A DNA stretch of 34,636 bases from Chitinophagaceae bacterium (GCA_025449645.1 JANWIY010000071.1:1-34636); one strand, 5' to 3'. Counted from the stretch's first letter, positions 1-9,126 are shown. Translations and numbers: made by a program. Notes: generated from the letters alone by a model not told the origin.

Positions 1-227
1 CCATTCCGACAGAAACTGAATGGACTATTATCCTGAATTCTGAAACCGGGCAATGGGGAATTAAAAGGACTGGTGAAGCCAACAGGGATCCGGCCAAAGA
101 TGTACTGACTGTAAAAGTTAAGCCTCGCAGTGCTTCAGGAATGCAGGAACATCTTACTTATGAAGTTACCAAACCGGGTTTTGTACTTAGCTGGGAAAAA
201 GTGGAAGTACCTGTAAGTATCGAATAA
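1..227 (+). CDS. DUF2911 domain protein, C-terminal part (partial)
   Basis: The reading frame is open from the window edge (first full codon at base 3) to the TAA at 225-227, giving about 74 residues of the end of a larger protein. It reads IPTETEWTIILNSETGQWG near its start and ends LSWEKVEVPVSIE. The pattern of a TEWTI strand, a GQWG turn, a lysine-rich VKVKP strand, an LTYE strand and a final SWEK strand is typical of the C-terminus of DUF2911 proteins, which are exported beta-rich proteins common in Bacteroidota. Their function is not known. The N-terminus lies outside the window, so a signal peptide cannot be checked. A strong bidirectional terminator follows. Confidence 0.75.
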   Translation, partial: IPTETEWTIILNSETGQWGIKRTGEANRDPAKDVLTVKVKPRSASGMQEHLTYEVTKPGFVLSWEKVEVPVSIE

Positions 228-240
228 AAGAACATATTTT

Positions 241-280
241 AAAAAAAGCCTGCATAGACGGATCATTGCAGGCTTTTTTA
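241..280. terminator. Bidirectional rho-independent terminator
   Basis: A 7-bp perfect stem (GCCTGCA at 248-254 with TGCAGGC at 267-273) encloses a 12-base loop. It is flanked by seven A on the left and a T run on the right, so it works in both directions. It lies between the convergent DUF2911 gene and the minus-strand SRPBCC gene and probably ends both transcripts. Confidence 0.85.
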
Positions 281-288
281 TGCGTTTT

Positions 289-723
289 CTATTCGCCCTC
301 CAGAAAGCTTTTGAGCGATATTCCCAGAATAGCATTCCAGCCTTTCGTAAAATTTTCCACCGAAAAATCTGAATTGTGCCGGGGAAAAGTTTCGAGGCCT
401 TCATGAGTAAGCCTGAGTTTTGTTTGCTTCCCTTCTGGAAATAGCTCAAAGCTCACCTGTGAATTGCCAGGATAATCTTTGTACGCCCAGCTGTGCTTAA
501 GTTTTCGCACCGGAATCAATTCAATCACCTTGCAAAGATGTAAATATTTTTTGTCGTCTTTTGAACCGTAAAACTGAAATTCAAATCCCGGTTCGGGTTT
601 GAATGCAGGCATATCAAAATACCATTGTTTCATTTTTCGGTTGTCAGTAATTGCCTGCCACACCTGGTCGGCCGATACATGGAATGTCCTTTCCACAATA
701 ACTGGTTTTGTTTTTGTTTCCAT
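289..723 (-). CDS. SRPBCC / AHSA1-family protein
   Basis: This 144-residue protein begins METKTKPVIVERTFHVSADQ. It shows the SRPBCC (START-like) pattern: an early basic strand with the VERTF/VWQAITD segment, the MKQWYFDMP segment, KYLHLCKVIELIPVRKLKHSW strand pairs, a TKLRLTHEGLE strand, and a C-terminal FTKGWNAILGISLKSFLEGE helix. Members of the AHSA1 (activator of Hsp90 ATPase-like) branch bind hydrophobic ligands in a helix-grip pocket; the ligand here is unknown. It has no signal peptide, so it is cytoplasmic. Its ATG shares one base with the stop codon of the upstream flavin reductase gene (TGATG), so the two are almost certainly co-transcribed and translationally coupled. Confidence 0.85.
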   Translation of the reverse strand: METKTKPVIVERTFHVSADQVWQAITDNRKMKQWYFDMPAFKPEPGFEFQFYGSKDDKKYLHLCKVIELIPVRKLKHSWAYKDYPGNSQVSFELFPEGKQTKLRLTHEGLETFPRHNSDFSVENFTKGWNAILGISLKSFLEGE

Positions 724-1394
724 CAGAATTGTTCAATCACAACCTTTGATTTGTCCGCACCAAGCTTCAAAAGCAAATCATGAATGCCTTCTACCATCGG
801 GTCCGGGCCGCAGACATAAAAGTATTGGGAAAAATCCCGGATCTGCTTCTTCAGGTATGTTTCATCTATCCTGGCATGATCGTACAGATCTGTCTTTTCA
901 TCCGTAATCGTATTGACAAATCGCTTGCCAAGCATTTGCGTCAGTTCATCTTTTAAAATGATATCCTTTTCGGTTCTATTTGAAAAAATCAATCGGTTAT
1001 TACCCAGCTTATTATCCTTTTGCAACTGCCTCAATATGGCCAGAAACGGCGTAACACCAGCGCCTCCGGCGATAAATGTTCCTTCCCCATGGTAATTGAT
1101 GGCTCCAAAAATATCGTGCAGCACAAGCTCATCTCCAATACTCAATTTCCCCAACTGCCTGGTTACTCCCGGATGGTCGTCGTAAATCTTAATGGTGAAT
1201 TCCAAATGATCCCAGTCGTTAAGACTCGTAAAAGTAAATGGCCGTCTTTCATCCTTCCAGCCCGGTTTATTGATACAGATTTCGGTCGCCTGCCCGGGTA
1301 TGTATTTATAAGACGGCGGCTTTTCCAGAACAAATCGATTTACATTATGTGTAACGCGCTCAGTCTTCAGAATTTTTACAATATGCTCTTCCAT
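723..1394 (-). CDS. FAD-dependent oxidoreductase, ferredoxin-NADP reductase-like
   Basis: This 223-residue protein has the two-domain architecture of the ferredoxin-NADP reductase superfamily. The N-terminal beta-barrel carries the flavin-binding RPFTFTS motif (residues 51-57), a variant of RxYS. The NAD(P)-binding domain has AGGAGVTPF (109-117) and the CGPDPM motif (195-200) near the C-terminus. There is no plant-type ferredoxin domain and no membrane segment, so it is a stand-alone cytoplasmic reductase whose electron acceptor cannot be named from sequence. It is the first gene of a two-gene minus-strand unit with the SRPBCC protein. The 236-bp spacer upstream is shared with the divergent acidic-protein gene. 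Confidence 0.88.
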   Translation of the reverse strand: MEEHIVKILKTERVTHNVNRFVLEKPPSYKYIPGQATEICINKPGWKDERRPFTFTSLNDWDHLEFTIKIYDDHPGVTRQLGKLSIGDELVLHDIFGAINYHGEGTFIAGGAGVTPFLAILRQLQKDNKLGNNRLIFSNRTEKDIILKDELTQMLGKRFVNTITDEKTDLYDHARIDETYLKKQIRDFSQYFYVCGPDPMVEGIHDLLLKLGADKSKVVIEQF

Positions 1395-1630
1395 GATTAG
1401 ATCTGATTTAAAATAATGTTGATAAGACTGTTGTATTCCTACCTAAAACTACAAAACATCTTAAGAAATTGGAGTTTTAAGTAACCAGTCGCCTTTTATT
1501 CGGGCATTCTTTTTGAATACATGCGCAGGAGGGTTTAATGACGTATAAATACATTAAATTGTGTAATGTGATATTTGTCTGTTCAGATTCCAATTGAATT
1601 TTTTTATTTTGAAGAAATTAATCATCTGTC

Positions 1631-1921
1631 ATGAATAAGAAAGCAAATAAAACAGCGCAGGCTGAACCGGAAAATGAAAAATTTCCGCTTCCCGTTTACC
1701 CTGCAAAAGAAGATATTTACAATGTGGAAAAAGAGGAATCCTTTGATGAACAGGGTGCTTTGAAACAAAAGCTGAAAGCGGAAATGGACGAAAACCTGGA
1801 CGTACCCGGCGCTGATCTCGATGATGCGGACGAAGCCATCGGGGAAGAGGATGAAGAAAATAATTATTATAGCCTGGGTGGAGAAGAGCACAACGACCTG
1901 GAAGAAGATAAAGGAGAATAA
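1631..1921 (+). CDS. Small acidic conserved hypothetical protein
   Basis: This 96-residue protein is very rich in Asp and Glu, especially after residue 48. It has a PLPVYPAKEDIYN segment at about 24-36, a KQKLKAEMDENLDVPGADLDD stretch, and a C-terminal EEDEENNYYSLGGEEHNDLEE tail. From memory, similar short acidic proteins with NNYYSLGG tails occur widely in Bacteroidota; I know of no assigned function. It is predicted to be soluble and largely disordered, with no signal peptide. The start codon is the first ATG after an in-frame stop and sits in an A/T-rich leader. It lies 14 bases upstream of the HdeD-like gene and is probably co-transcribed with it. Confidence 0.75.
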   Translation: MNKKANKTAQAEPENEKFPLPVYPAKEDIYNVEKEESFDEQGALKQKLKAEMDENLDVPGADLDDADEAIGEEDEENNYYSLGGEEHNDLEEDKGE

Positions 1922-1935
1922 TATCAAGCAGAAAA

Positions 1936-2493
1936 ATGATCCCTAAAAAAAGAATTCCGACCGGTTGGTTATTGATCGTGATCGGCTTTATTTTTATAGG
2001 CATTGGCATATTTGTATTTCTATATCCCTGGCACGCATATTACCGGTTGACAAAATACGCCGGCATTTTGCTCCTGATGAATGCGGCATTACTGCTTTAT
2101 ATCGCAGCAAACAGAACAAGGGGTGCACGCGAGCGAAACTGGATCCTTGTCGAAAGCACTGTTGATTTCCTTTTCGTTCTGATATTCCTTTTCAATGCAC
2201 TACTTTCCCTGATCGTGCTGCCTTTTTTCATCGCAACCTGGATGGGGCTGATGGGCGGCCTGAAAATTGCAGCTTCAATCGCCTTGAAAACCAAAATCAC
2301 CGGATGGGGATTTATACTTACTGAAGGAATTATATCTGTTCTTTTTTCTATTTGGGTATTCAACGCTCCTTCACATAAGGCTGTAAGCGTTACGATTCCT
2401 ATAGGATTATTCGCATTGTTAATGGGCACCATAAACATCATTGAAGCGCTGCGGTTCAAAAAAAAGGAAAACACGCTGGATATGATGCTCTGA
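1936..2493 (+). CDS. HdeD-like (DUF308) membrane protein
   Basis: This 185-residue protein is mostly hydrophobic. It has about six transmembrane segments arranged as three hairpin-like pairs, which is the internal repeat pattern of the HdeD/DUF308 family. Segments visible include GWLLIVIGFIFIGIGIFVF (10-28), AGILLLMNAALLLYIA, VDFLFVLIFLFNALLSLIVLPFF, WMGLMGGLKIAASIAL, WGFILTEGIISVLFSIWVF, and IPIGLFALLMGTINIIEAL. E. coli HdeD is linked to acid resistance at high cell density, but function in Bacteroidota is not established. A basic KKKEN tail is predicted to face the cytoplasm. It lies in a tight cluster between the acidic protein and the carboxylesterase. Confidence 0.72.
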   Translation: MIPKKRIPTGWLLIVIGFIFIGIGIFVFLYPWHAYYRLTKYAGILLLMNAALLLYIAANRTRGARERNWILVESTVDFLFVLIFLFNALLSLIVLPFFIATWMGLMGGLKIAASIALKTKITGWGFILTEGIISVLFSIWVFNAPSHKAVSVTIPIGLFALLMGTINIIEALRFKKKENTLDMML

Positions 2494-2517
2494 ATTTTAT
2501 ACCCTAAAAAAAGTTAG

Positions 2518-4092
2518 ATGAAAAGAATGATCAGCGTTATGGCTATTGGCTTTATTTCCCTGGCCTTTTTTTCAAATGCTCCAAATGGACTTTGCATTGT
2601 CCAAATTTCATCTGGAAAAATTTCGGGCATTACGGATGAAACGGGCGCAATCTCTGTTTATAAAGGCATCCCCTTTGCAGCGCCGCCAGTTGGTGATTTC
2701 AGGTGGAAAGCTCCACAACCTGTGCGGCCCTGGGATGGTATTAAGGAATGCTGGTCATTCGGTCCAAGCCCTATGCAGAATAAGCCGGTCCCATTCAGCA
2801 TGTGGACAGAAGAATTCCTCATTGCCAAAGAACCTATAAGCGAAGATTGCCTTTACCTGAATGTATGGACTCCTGTAAAATCCGCAGGTGAAAAAAAGCC
2901 GGTGCTGGTTTGGATCTATGGCGGTGGCTTTTCCAGCGGTGGAACTTCCGTCCCGATCTATGATGGTGAAGCTATGGCGAAAAAAGGGATAGTATTTGTT
3001 AGCGTAAATTACCGGGTCGGCGTGTTTGGATTTCTGGCTCATCCTGAACTGACAAAGGAATCGAATCATCATGCTTCAGGCAACTACGGACTAATGGATC
3101 AGATTGCCGCCCTACAGTGGGTGCAAAAGAATATCGCTGTATTCGGTGGGGATCCGGGTAATGTAACTATCGCAGGACAATCAGCAGGTTCGATGAGCGT
3201 AAACTGCCTGGTTGCTTCTCCCCTGGCCAAAGGTTTGTTTATTAGAGCCATTGGGGAAAGTGGCGCCGAAACGGTTGAGAATCCTATGCTGGGTGGATCA
3301 TCTCTCGCACGAGCTGAGCAGCAGGGCAGAAAAATTGCAGGGGCATTTGAGGATTCTTCTCTTACGGCGCTTAGAAGGATATCCGCGTCCGAATTATTGA
3401 AAAAAGCCGGAGGGAATTTCTATCCCATAGTGGATGGTTATGTTTTGCCTGCTTCAGTTGCAAATATTTACGCTTCAGGAAATGAAAATAGGGTTGATTT
3501 GCTTACCGGATGGAACCAGGATGAAGGATTTTTATTTAACGGCGTAAAGAATGTCGCTGAATACCGAAAGGATGCGGAAGAAAAGTATGGTAAGGATGCA
3601 AGCCGGTTCTTGTCCCTTTATCCAGGTCAGACGGACTCAGAAGCCACTGCGTCGCAATTAAAGGTTTCGCGCGACATGATTTTTGGCGTGGAAAACTATA
3701 CCTGGGCCAACCTCCAAAGTAAACTGGCGGGATCCAGGATCTGGGTCTATAGGTTTACCCGCAAACTACCTGCAACAGGTAAGTATGTACAATTTGGTGC
3801 GTTCCATACCGGAGAGGTGCCCTATGCTTATGACAATCTGAAATTCGTGAACCGTCCCTGGCAGGCTGTGGACTATAAACTCGCTGATATCATGTCATCT
3901 TATTGGGCAAATTTTGCGGCCAATGGAAACCCGAACGGACCCGGACTTCCGGAATGGCTTGCTTACAATACTATAGCAAAGTCAATCATGATGCTGGGAG
4001 AAAATTCTTTTTCAACTGCATTGCCGGATTATCAGGGCCTTGACTTTATGTATGGGCAAATGACCGGGCCTCTTCAAAATAAGCTTCATTGA
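2518..4092 (+). CDS. Secreted type-B carboxylesterase (alpha/beta hydrolase)
   Basis: This 524-residue protein starts with a signal peptide (MKRMISVMAIGFISLAFF, then a cleavage region before about residue 27), so it is exported to the periplasm or outside. It carries all hallmarks of the carboxylesterase/para-nitrobenzyl esterase family: YKGIPFAAPPVG (48-59), EDCLYLNVW (110-118), the oxyanion-hole GGGF (135-138), and the nucleophile elbow GQSAG with Ser222. The acidic residue is probably Glu336 in GWNQDEG, and the catalytic His is His430 in FHTGE. The family hydrolyses ester bonds in a wide range of substrates, and the natural substrate cannot be inferred. Full length for the family. It lies 24 bases after the HdeD-like gene in the same direction. 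Confidence 0.92.
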   Translation: MKRMISVMAIGFISLAFFSNAPNGLCIVQISSGKISGITDETGAISVYKGIPFAAPPVGDFRWKAPQPVRPWDGIKECWSFGPSPMQNKPVPFSMWTEEFLIAKEPISEDCLYLNVWTPVKSAGEKKPVLVWIYGGGFSSGGTSVPIYDGEAMAKKGIVFVSVNYRVGVFGFLAHPELTKESNHHASGNYGLMDQIAALQWVQKNIAVFGGDPGNVTIAGQSAGSMSVNCLVASPLAKGLFIRAIGESGAETVENPMLGGSSLARAEQQGRKIAGAFEDSSLTALRRISASELLKKAGGNFYPIVDGYVLPASVANIYASGNENRVDLLTGWNQDEGFLFNGVKNVAEYRKDAEEKYGKDASRFLSLYPGQTDSEATASQLKVSRDMIFGVENYTWANLQSKLAGSRIWVYRFTRKLPATGKYVQFGAFHTGEVPYAYDNLKFVNRPWQAVDYKLADIMSSYWANFAANGNPNGPGLPEWLAYNTIAKSIMMLGENSFSTALPDYQGLDFMYGQMTGPLQNKLH

Positions 4093-4167
4093 TTACCTTT
4101 ATGCGTCAGAATAAACCGGTTTTCTGCAGCTTAGCCAATTTTGATTAAAACCGGATAACCTCTCTTT

Positions 4168-5295
4168 ATGCACCCAGATACTTTATCCGTTCATGCAGGC
4201 AATATGGAGGATTTGATTGGTTCGATAGTTCCTCCCATAAATTTGTCAACCACATTTGAACGGAACAAGGATGGCGTTATAGGCGGCAAAGGTTTCATTT
4301 ATAGCCGGATGGATAACCCCAACAGAAGGAGCCTGGAAATAAAACTCGCCCTGCTCGAAGGCGGTGAAGAAGCCTTTGCATTTCCCTCTGGTAATTCAGC
4401 TGCGCTGGCCATTGCTGAGACCGTGCTGGAACCAGGAACACATCTGATCATGCCTGACGATTGTTATCATGGCATTGCCGCCATGATCAGAAATTTGCTG
4501 CCCAGATGGAAAGTGTCGCATACAGAAGTGAATATGTCGGACGCTCATAATCTAGAAAATGCCATTCAGAAAAATACACGACTGGTGCTGCTTGAAACGC
4601 CTTCGAATCCTCTTTTAAAGATTACGGACATCTCTGCGGTCGCTAGTATAGCAAAGGCAAATGGCATCCTCCTTGCGTGCGACAATACATGGGCAACCCC
4701 CCTGATCCAGAGACCTCTTGAGATGGGGATTGACCTGGTTTTCCATTCTTCCACTAAATTTTTCGGCGGCCATTCGGATATTCTGGGAGGTGTGGTGATT
4801 GTAAAAAAGAGAAATGAAATATCACAACGTATCCGCGAATTCCAGGTAGTCGGCGGGGTTGTTCCATCTCCATTTGACTGCTGGCTACTGAACAGAAGTC
4901 TGTCTACACTTTCGATCCGCCTCGAAAGACAGGTAAAAAATGCATTACAAATCGTTGAATTCCTGAAAACCCATCCGAAAGTTGAAAAAGTTTACTATCC
5001 CGGTCTGCCGGATCATCCGAATCATCTCATTGCAAAGAAACAAATGAATGGAAATTTTGGATCTATGATTTCCATTCAGGTAAAGGGTGGCGAAAAAGAA
5101 GCGATGAGGTTTGCTGCCAATCTCGAAATATTTAAACATGCAACCAGTCTTGGCGGTGTTGAAAGCCTGGTTGAGCACAGAAGAACTGCAGAGGGTATGG
5201 TTCCAAAAAGCCCAGATAACCTGTTGCGCATTTCCGTAGGCATTGAATACATCGACGATCTCATCGACGATTTGAAAAAAGGATTTTCCGGCTAA
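4168..5295 (+). CDS. PLP-dependent Cys/Met metabolism enzyme (cystathionine gamma-synthase/lyase family)
   Basis: This 375-residue cytoplasmic enzyme shows the full Cys/Met-metabolism PLP fold-type I signature. YSRMDNPN (45-52) holds the Tyr/Arg that contact phosphate across the dimer. Also visible are SGNSAAL, ETPSNP (143-148), Asp172 in CDNTWATP, and the Schiff-base lysine Lys197 in SSTKFFGGHSD. The C-terminal LGGVESLVEHRR segment and the final LLRISVGIEYIDDLIDDL helix are also family features. Members carry out gamma-synthase, beta-lyase or gamma-lyase reactions on sulfur amino acids. The exact reaction cannot be assigned from sequence alone, although length and motifs fit cystathionine gamma-synthase or gamma-lyase. 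It ends 11 bases from the convergent histidine kinase gene. Confidence 0.9.
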   Translation: MHPDTLSVHAGNMEDLIGSIVPPINLSTTFERNKDGVIGGKGFIYSRMDNPNRRSLEIKLALLEGGEEAFAFPSGNSAALAIAETVLEPGTHLIMPDDCYHGIAAMIRNLLPRWKVSHTEVNMSDAHNLENAIQKNTRLVLLETPSNPLLKITDISAVASIAKANGILLACDNTWATPLIQRPLEMGIDLVFHSSTKFFGGHSDILGGVVIVKKRNEISQRIREFQVVGGVVPSPFDCWLLNRSLSTLSIRLERQVKNALQIVEFLKTHPKVEKVYYPGLPDHPNHLIAKKQMNGNFGSMISIQVKGGEKEAMRFAANLEIFKHATSLGGVESLVEHRRTAEGMVPKSPDNLLRISVGIEYIDDLIDDLKKGFSG

Positions 5296-5306
5296 TCTGC
5301 TTTCAT

Positions 5307-6476
5307 TTATTGTTCCACAGGCAAATAAACGCTGAATATGGCGCCATTTCCGGCTTCAGAAGAAGCTTTGATAAAACCGTGATGGTTTTCCACAATCTTT
5401 TTGCATAGAGCCAGTCCGATTCCTGTGCCCGGGTAATTCTGACCTGTATGAAGACGTCTGAACATAGTAAATATCTGGCTTACACACTGGTCGTCGAAGC
5501 CAATGCCATTGTCCTCAAATTTCAACTCTACAAATGGAACTAATTGATCAGGTATATCAAACGCGATGCTTTTACCTGGAGAAAGAAAACTGGAGGAGAT
5601 CCTGATTACAGGAGCCTCTGCTGAAAATTTTAGCGAATTGCCGATCAGGTTTGAGAAAAGCTGATGCATCTGAATGCTGATGCTTTTTATTACGGGTAAA
5701 TGATCACTGGTTATTTCGGCTGCCTTCTCCTTCAACACCAGTTCCAAATCAATTTTAACCAGTTCAAGCACCTCGTTCAAATCTGTTATTACATATTCTT
5801 CCTCATAGCTGGTCACACGGCTATAGTTGAGGATCGCCTTGATCATCGACCCCATCCTGTGAGCAGAAGAATTTATTTTATCCAGATATTTTTTTGCCAT
5901 ATCCGGATCATCTGCGCTCTTCTCATATAATTGAATGAAAGTCTGAATTTTTCGCATCGGCTCCTGCAAATCGTGAGAAGCGATATAGACAAACTGTTCG
6001 AGCTCCCTGTTGCGGACTTCCAGATCTGCGGCATATTGTTTGACCTTTTCTTCTGCAAGTTTTTTATCAGACAGGTCACGGGTAACCTTAACAAATCCTA
6101 TAATTTGCCTCTCGTCATCATGCAATGCCGTAATTGTTATACTACCCCAAAATCTTGTTCCATCTTTGCGCACCCTCCATCCTTCATGCGTGGCCCTTCC
6201 AGAGTCAACAGCTTCCTTAATTAATTTTTCCGGTAATTTATTGTCCTGGTCATTTTGGAGATAAAATATCCGGAAATTTTTCCCAATGATCTCACCCTCT
6301 TTATACCCTTTTATTTTTTCAGCACCCAGATTCCAACTGATGATTGTTCCTTCTTTATTCAATAAAATGATGGCATAGTCCTGAATTTCCTCCATCATTT
6401 TATGATAGATATTGATTCCCAAGGTTTCGCTGGCTCCGGGGGTATTGTTTGTTTCTTCAACTGTTTTAGATTCCAT
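5307..6476 (-). CDS. Cytoplasmic PAS-domain sensor histidine kinase
   Basis: From the ATG at 6476 this is a 389-residue protein with no membrane segment. A PAS domain spans about residues 27-140 and includes the typical YKEGEIIGKNF and GFVKVTRDLSDKKLAEE (PAC-like) segments. A short coiled coil leads into a HisKA domain with phosphorylatable His168 (SHDLQEPMRK). The HATPase domain has N-box Asn276/Asn280, DNGIG (322-326) and GTGIGLAL (350-357). It resembles phytochrome-like kinases of Bacteroidota that end at the kinase, with no receiver domain. The frame stays open upstream to a TTG at 6536 that would add 20 residues. I prefer the ATG because the upstream residues are not PAS-like. No response regulator is adjacent. 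Confidence 0.88.
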   Translation of the reverse strand: MESKTVEETNNTPGASETLGINIYHKMMEEIQDYAIILLNKEGTIISWNLGAEKIKGYKEGEIIGKNFRIFYLQNDQDNKLPEKLIKEAVDSGRATHEGWRVRKDGTRFWGSITITALHDDERQIIGFVKVTRDLSDKKLAEEKVKQYAADLEVRNRELEQFVYIASHDLQEPMRKIQTFIQLYEKSADDPDMAKKYLDKINSSAHRMGSMIKAILNYSRVTSYEEEYVITDLNEVLELVKIDLELVLKEKAAEITSDHLPVIKSISIQMHQLFSNLIGNSLKFSAEAPVIRISSSFLSPGKSIAFDIPDQLVPFVELKFEDNGIGFDDQCVSQIFTMFRRLHTGQNYPGTGIGLALCKKIVENHHGFIKASSEAGNGAIFSVYLPVEQ

Positions 6477-6563
6477 TTCTCTGTCTCTTTTGAAATCTTC
6501 GGCGTTTTTTAAAAATCCGGACCTATGGTGTACCAATTGGGAAATTTATTCCTTTTTTTAGAA

Positions 6564-7934
6564 TCATTTCCGGCCTGTATGAAAACCCTTTGCAGATAAT
6601 TCCTGCCTGTTTACCATCCGGATAAAGCGGAAAACCAGTAAAAATGATGCCATGGTAAGCCCTGCTATAAAGCCAAGCCAGATCCCGGGAGCGCGCAAGC
6701 CAAAATGAAAAGCCAACAGGTAACCAACCGGCAATCCGATTACCCAATAGGCTATAGTTACGAATACTGTAGGAGTTTTCACATCTTTTATTCCCCGCAA
6801 AAGTCCTGCCCCTACTGCCTGTGTACTGTCTGATATCTGGAAAACCGCCGCAAATAATAATAAGATGCCTGTTAAATGCATTACTTCCGGATCCTTGTTA
6901 AAGAGGCCCGGAAGTTGCCCCCTGAATATGATGAAACAAAGCGCACAAACGCTGCCGTAAATAAGGGCCGTGATCAGCGTACTCCTGCCGATTATTCTGA
7001 TCCTGTACCAGTCAGAACGGCCAAAGGCATTGCTTACTCTTATTGAACAGGCCTGGGACAAGCCCATGGAAACCATAAAAGTAAATGAGGCACAGCTCAA
7101 AGCGATCTGATGCGCCGCCTGTGCAAGTGCACTGATGGTTCCGATAATTATTCCTGATACCGCAAATGCGCTTACTTCCATACCCAGTTGTAAACTGCTG
7201 GGAACGCCAATGTGCAGTAGTTTTAGCATGGTATGGCGGTTGAATATCCATTGCCTCCGGCCGGCGACTGTATATTTCCGAAAAGTACCGTGCTTAAAAA
7301 TGACCAATACCAGTACAAGAAAAATCAGGGTCCGGGTAATGAGGGTAGCCCATCCGGCTCCTGCGAGCTCAAGCCTCGGAAATCCCCAGTTGCCATAAAT
7401 CAACAACCAGTTCAGGAAAATATTTACCGGCAGGGCACCCAGGGAAAGTACCATGGCCGTGCGCGTATACTCAAGCCCGTCAGTAAATTGCTTCAGGGTC
7501 ATGAACAGCAGCATGGGAATAATGGAAAGGCCAACCAGCCTCATAAATGGATAAGCCAGTTGCGCTACTTCAGGGTCCTGACCAAGATGAAATAAGATTC
7601 CCCTTCCGGCAACAAGACCCAGGGAAATCATAATTGCAAATACTGTACAAAGGAGGAATCCATTGAAGAGGTAATGTGAAACCTGCTCGGAATCATGACG
7701 ACCGTTTGCCATGGAAACCAGCTGGGATACGGAAATGGTCATCCCCATGCCGATTACAAAAGGAATATTCACTGCATTCATTACCAGAGCGGCTGCCGCC
7801 AGATGTTTATAGCTGATTGCTCCGACCATAGCCGTATCAATGAGATGAAGCGACATCTGCGCCAACTCCCCGATTATCACGGGCACAGCAAGCCGGATGG
7901 TTTTATATGCTTCAGCCTCTTTCCAGTCGTTCAT
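6564..7934 (-). CDS. MATE family multidrug/cation antiporter
   Basis: This 456-residue inner-membrane protein has about twelve hydrophobic segments arranged as two six-helix halves. The N-terminal LAVPVIIGELAQMSLHLIDTAMVG segment and the repeated SLHLIDTAMVG/ISDSTQAVGAGLLRGIKDVKTP pattern in the second half are typical of the MATE (NorM-type) family. Members export organic cations or drugs in exchange for Na+ or H+. Family length is normal. It lies upstream of the PAS kinase in the same direction (about 90 bases apart). It is divergent from the Gfo/Idh/MocA gene, with 103 bp between the starts. The substrate is unknown. Confidence 0.92.
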   Translation of the reverse strand: MNDWKEAEAYKTIRLAVPVIIGELAQMSLHLIDTAMVGAISYKHLAAAALVMNAVNIPFVIGMGMTISVSQLVSMANGRHDSEQVSHYLFNGFLLCTVFAIMISLGLVAGRGILFHLGQDPEVAQLAYPFMRLVGLSIIPMLLFMTLKQFTDGLEYTRTAMVLSLGALPVNIFLNWLLIYGNWGFPRLELAGAGWATLITRTLIFLVLVLVIFKHGTFRKYTVAGRRQWIFNRHTMLKLLHIGVPSSLQLGMEVSAFAVSGIIIGTISALAQAAHQIALSCASFTFMVSMGLSQACSIRVSNAFGRSDWYRIRIIGRSTLITALIYGSVCALCFIIFRGQLPGLFNKDPEVMHLTGILLLFAAVFQISDSTQAVGAGLLRGIKDVKTPTVFVTIAYWVIGLPVGYLLAFHFGLRAPGIWLGFIAGLTMASFLLVFRFIRMVNRQELSAKGFHTGRK

Positions 7935-8037
7935 AATGGATAAATCTAATGAAGTTGAACAGGGACTCCGGGCCGTTAAGATCTGAAGAAATTGATTGAA
8001 ATCACATTATCCGTTAACTTGTTAAGAAATTAAAACG

Positions 8038-9030
8038 ATGGCGCCTATCCGATGGGGTATTTTAGGGTGCGGACGCATTGCCCGGAAATTTGCTTCCGAC
8101 CTTCAGTATGTCCCAGATGCCTGCCTGATGGCTGTCGGATCCCGTCAGCAATCGACTGCTGACGCATTTGCTGCTGAATTTCCCGCGCCCTACAGGCATA
8201 ACAACTATGAGGACCTGGCCGGAAATCCGGAAGTTGACGTGATCTATATTGCTTCTCCCCACGCCATGCATCATGAACATACGCTGATGTGCCTGGAAAG
8301 AAAAAAGGCGGTGCTCTGTGAAAAAGCTTTGGCACTGAACTCGGGACAGGTAAGAGAAATGATCGACAAAGCGCGGAAAGAAAAGGTTTTTTTGATGGAG
8401 GCCCTATGGACAAAATTTCTGCCCCATTATCAAAAGCTGCGCGCGCTTATTGCTGCCGGTGAATTAGGCGAAATCCGCAGCGTACTGGTTAATTTTGGAT
8501 TTATTCCACAAGCTCCGGTTCCCCAGCGTCTGTTGGACCCTGCACTAGGCGGGGGCACCATGCTCGATATCGGAATTTATAATGTGTTCATGACACTTTC
8601 CGTACTGGGCAGGCCCGATGAAATAGAAGCGACAATGGATCCTGCCAAATCCGGAATTGATGAACAATGCGCTGTGCTATTTAAATATAAGAATGGAGCC
8701 ATGGCACAGCTCTTTTCCAGTTTTTCTTCCAATCTTGCCACCGAAGCAGATATCAATGGCAACAAGGGCCGAATCCACCTGACGCATCGGTTTTATGAAC
8801 CCGGCACAACGATAGAATTTTTCCCGGGCCGGTTTGAGAGTAAACAAATCATACCCTTTCATAAGGAGCCCGGATCCGGCTATCAGTATGAGACCCGTCA
8901 TGTAGGCGAATGCCTGAAAAAGGGTTTAACGGAAAGTCCGACAATGTGTTTTGCAGATAGTCTCCTGCTAATGGAAACGCTGGACAGGGTTCGTGCAGTT
9001 GCGGGTATATGGTATAAGGCGGACAATTGA
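8038..9030 (+). CDS. Gfo/Idh/MocA family NAD(P)-dependent oxidoreductase (cytoplasmic)
   Basis: This 330-residue protein has an N-terminal Rossmann fold with the dinucleotide motif GILGCGRIA (7-15). The family-signature CEKALAL (94-100) carries the catalytic-type lysine. GGGTMLDIGIY (171-181) in the substrate domain holds the conserved Asp177. The order and spacing fit the dimeric dihydrodiol-dehydrogenase-like branch, which oxidises or reduces sugars and related cyclic alcohols. There is no signal peptide. The second member of this superfamily in the window (20771-22111) is exported and belongs to a different branch. The substrate is not inferable; no sugar-pathway gene is directly adjacent. 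Confidence 0.88.
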   Translation: MAPIRWGILGCGRIARKFASDLQYVPDACLMAVGSRQQSTADAFAAEFPAPYRHNNYEDLAGNPEVDVIYIASPHAMHHEHTLMCLERKKAVLCEKALALNSGQVREMIDKARKEKVFLMEALWTKFLPHYQKLRALIAAGELGEIRSVLVNFGFIPQAPVPQRLLDPALGGGTMLDIGIYNVFMTLSVLGRPDEIEATMDPAKSGIDEQCAVLFKYKNGAMAQLFSSFSSNLATEADINGNKGRIHLTHRFYEPGTTIEFFPGRFESKQIIPFHKEPGSGYQYETRHVGECLKKGLTESPTMCFADSLLLMETLDRVRAVAGIWYKADN

Positions 9031-9126
9031 ATCAAGGGCGTTTTAATTTCCAGTGTTTTGTAACCTTTCGATTCATTTAAACTCTAATGTTCCAAAGCAT
9101 CCGAAAATCATCACAAAATTTTAAAC

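Noticed and set aside
1395-1630. Promoters for the divergent flavin reductase and acidic protein genes
   Set aside because: The spacer must hold them, but I found no exact TAnnTTTG box on either strand, so none is called.
6477-6536. TTG start for the PAS kinase
   Set aside because: The added 20 residues are not PAS-like and an ATG is available at 6476.
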